From: DATMXS01 sp050260275
GTDB taxonomy: Bacteria; Acidobacteriota; Terriglobia; Bryobacterales; Bryobacteraceae
Direction of reading: 5' to 3'
Assembly: GCA_050260275.1 (NCBI GenBank)
Contig: JBLNBX010000074.1
Location: forward strand, 1-6,602
DNA length: 6,602 bases
Shown here: positions 6,564-6,602 of the stretch, one piece after another
Numbering within the stretch: position 1 is the first letter of the stretch
How the letters are laid out: the number at the start of each line of letters is the position of its first letter
Made by a program: the position numbers and the translations under genes
The notes under the pieces: generated by a model
What the model saw: the letters and a program-made list of their open reading frames with translations, nothing else
What the model was told of the DNA's origin: nothing
Database searches by the model: none

Positions 6564-6602
6564 CGCGCGGCCGGCTCCGTCAGGCGCTGCCGCAACGCTC
6601 CA

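Overview
The window looks like ordinary chromosomal DNA from a GC-rich Gram-negative bacterium. The gene mix fits an acidobacterium of the Solibacter/Bryobacter type: a Tat-exported sugar phosphate isomerase/epimerase-like protein, a two-domain SppA, a soluble HisKA_3 kinase with a NarL-type regulator, and a small secreted WxxGxW-repeat protein. That taxonomic guess rests on gene style only, because no marker gene is present. Five of the six genes lie on the minus strand.

Layout from left to right: (1) a minus-strand zinc-dependent medium-chain dehydrogenase (5-931); (2) a divergent intergenic region (932-1121) with a long interrupted inverted repeat; (3) a plus-strand gene for a small secreted protein with a nine-proline run and four WxxGxW motifs (1122-1430); (4) a convergent intergenic region (1431-1557) with two GC-rich hairpins; (5) a minus-strand pair, transcribed right to left: a Tat-signal TIM-barrel isomerase/epimerase (3282-4166), then sppA (1558-3285), overlapping by ATGA; (6) a minus-strand two-component pair, a cytoplasmic histidine kinase (4926-6563, its reading frame open to the window edge) and a NarL/FixJ response regulator (4257-4922), separated by 3 bases.

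The kinase and regulator almost certainly form one signalling pair, transcribed as kinase then regulator. About 90 bases downstream the isomerase and sppA follow in the same direction, so all four could form one read-through unit. A GC-rich hairpin just after the regulator stop could attenuate this. The dehydrogenase and the WxxGxW protein are separate transcription units.

I found no RNA genes, CRISPR array, insertion sequence, phage gene or defence system, and no convincing evidence of an undescribed multi-gene system. The most notable non-coding signals are the interrupted dyad at 969-1045 and a probable leaderless start for the dehydrogenase.
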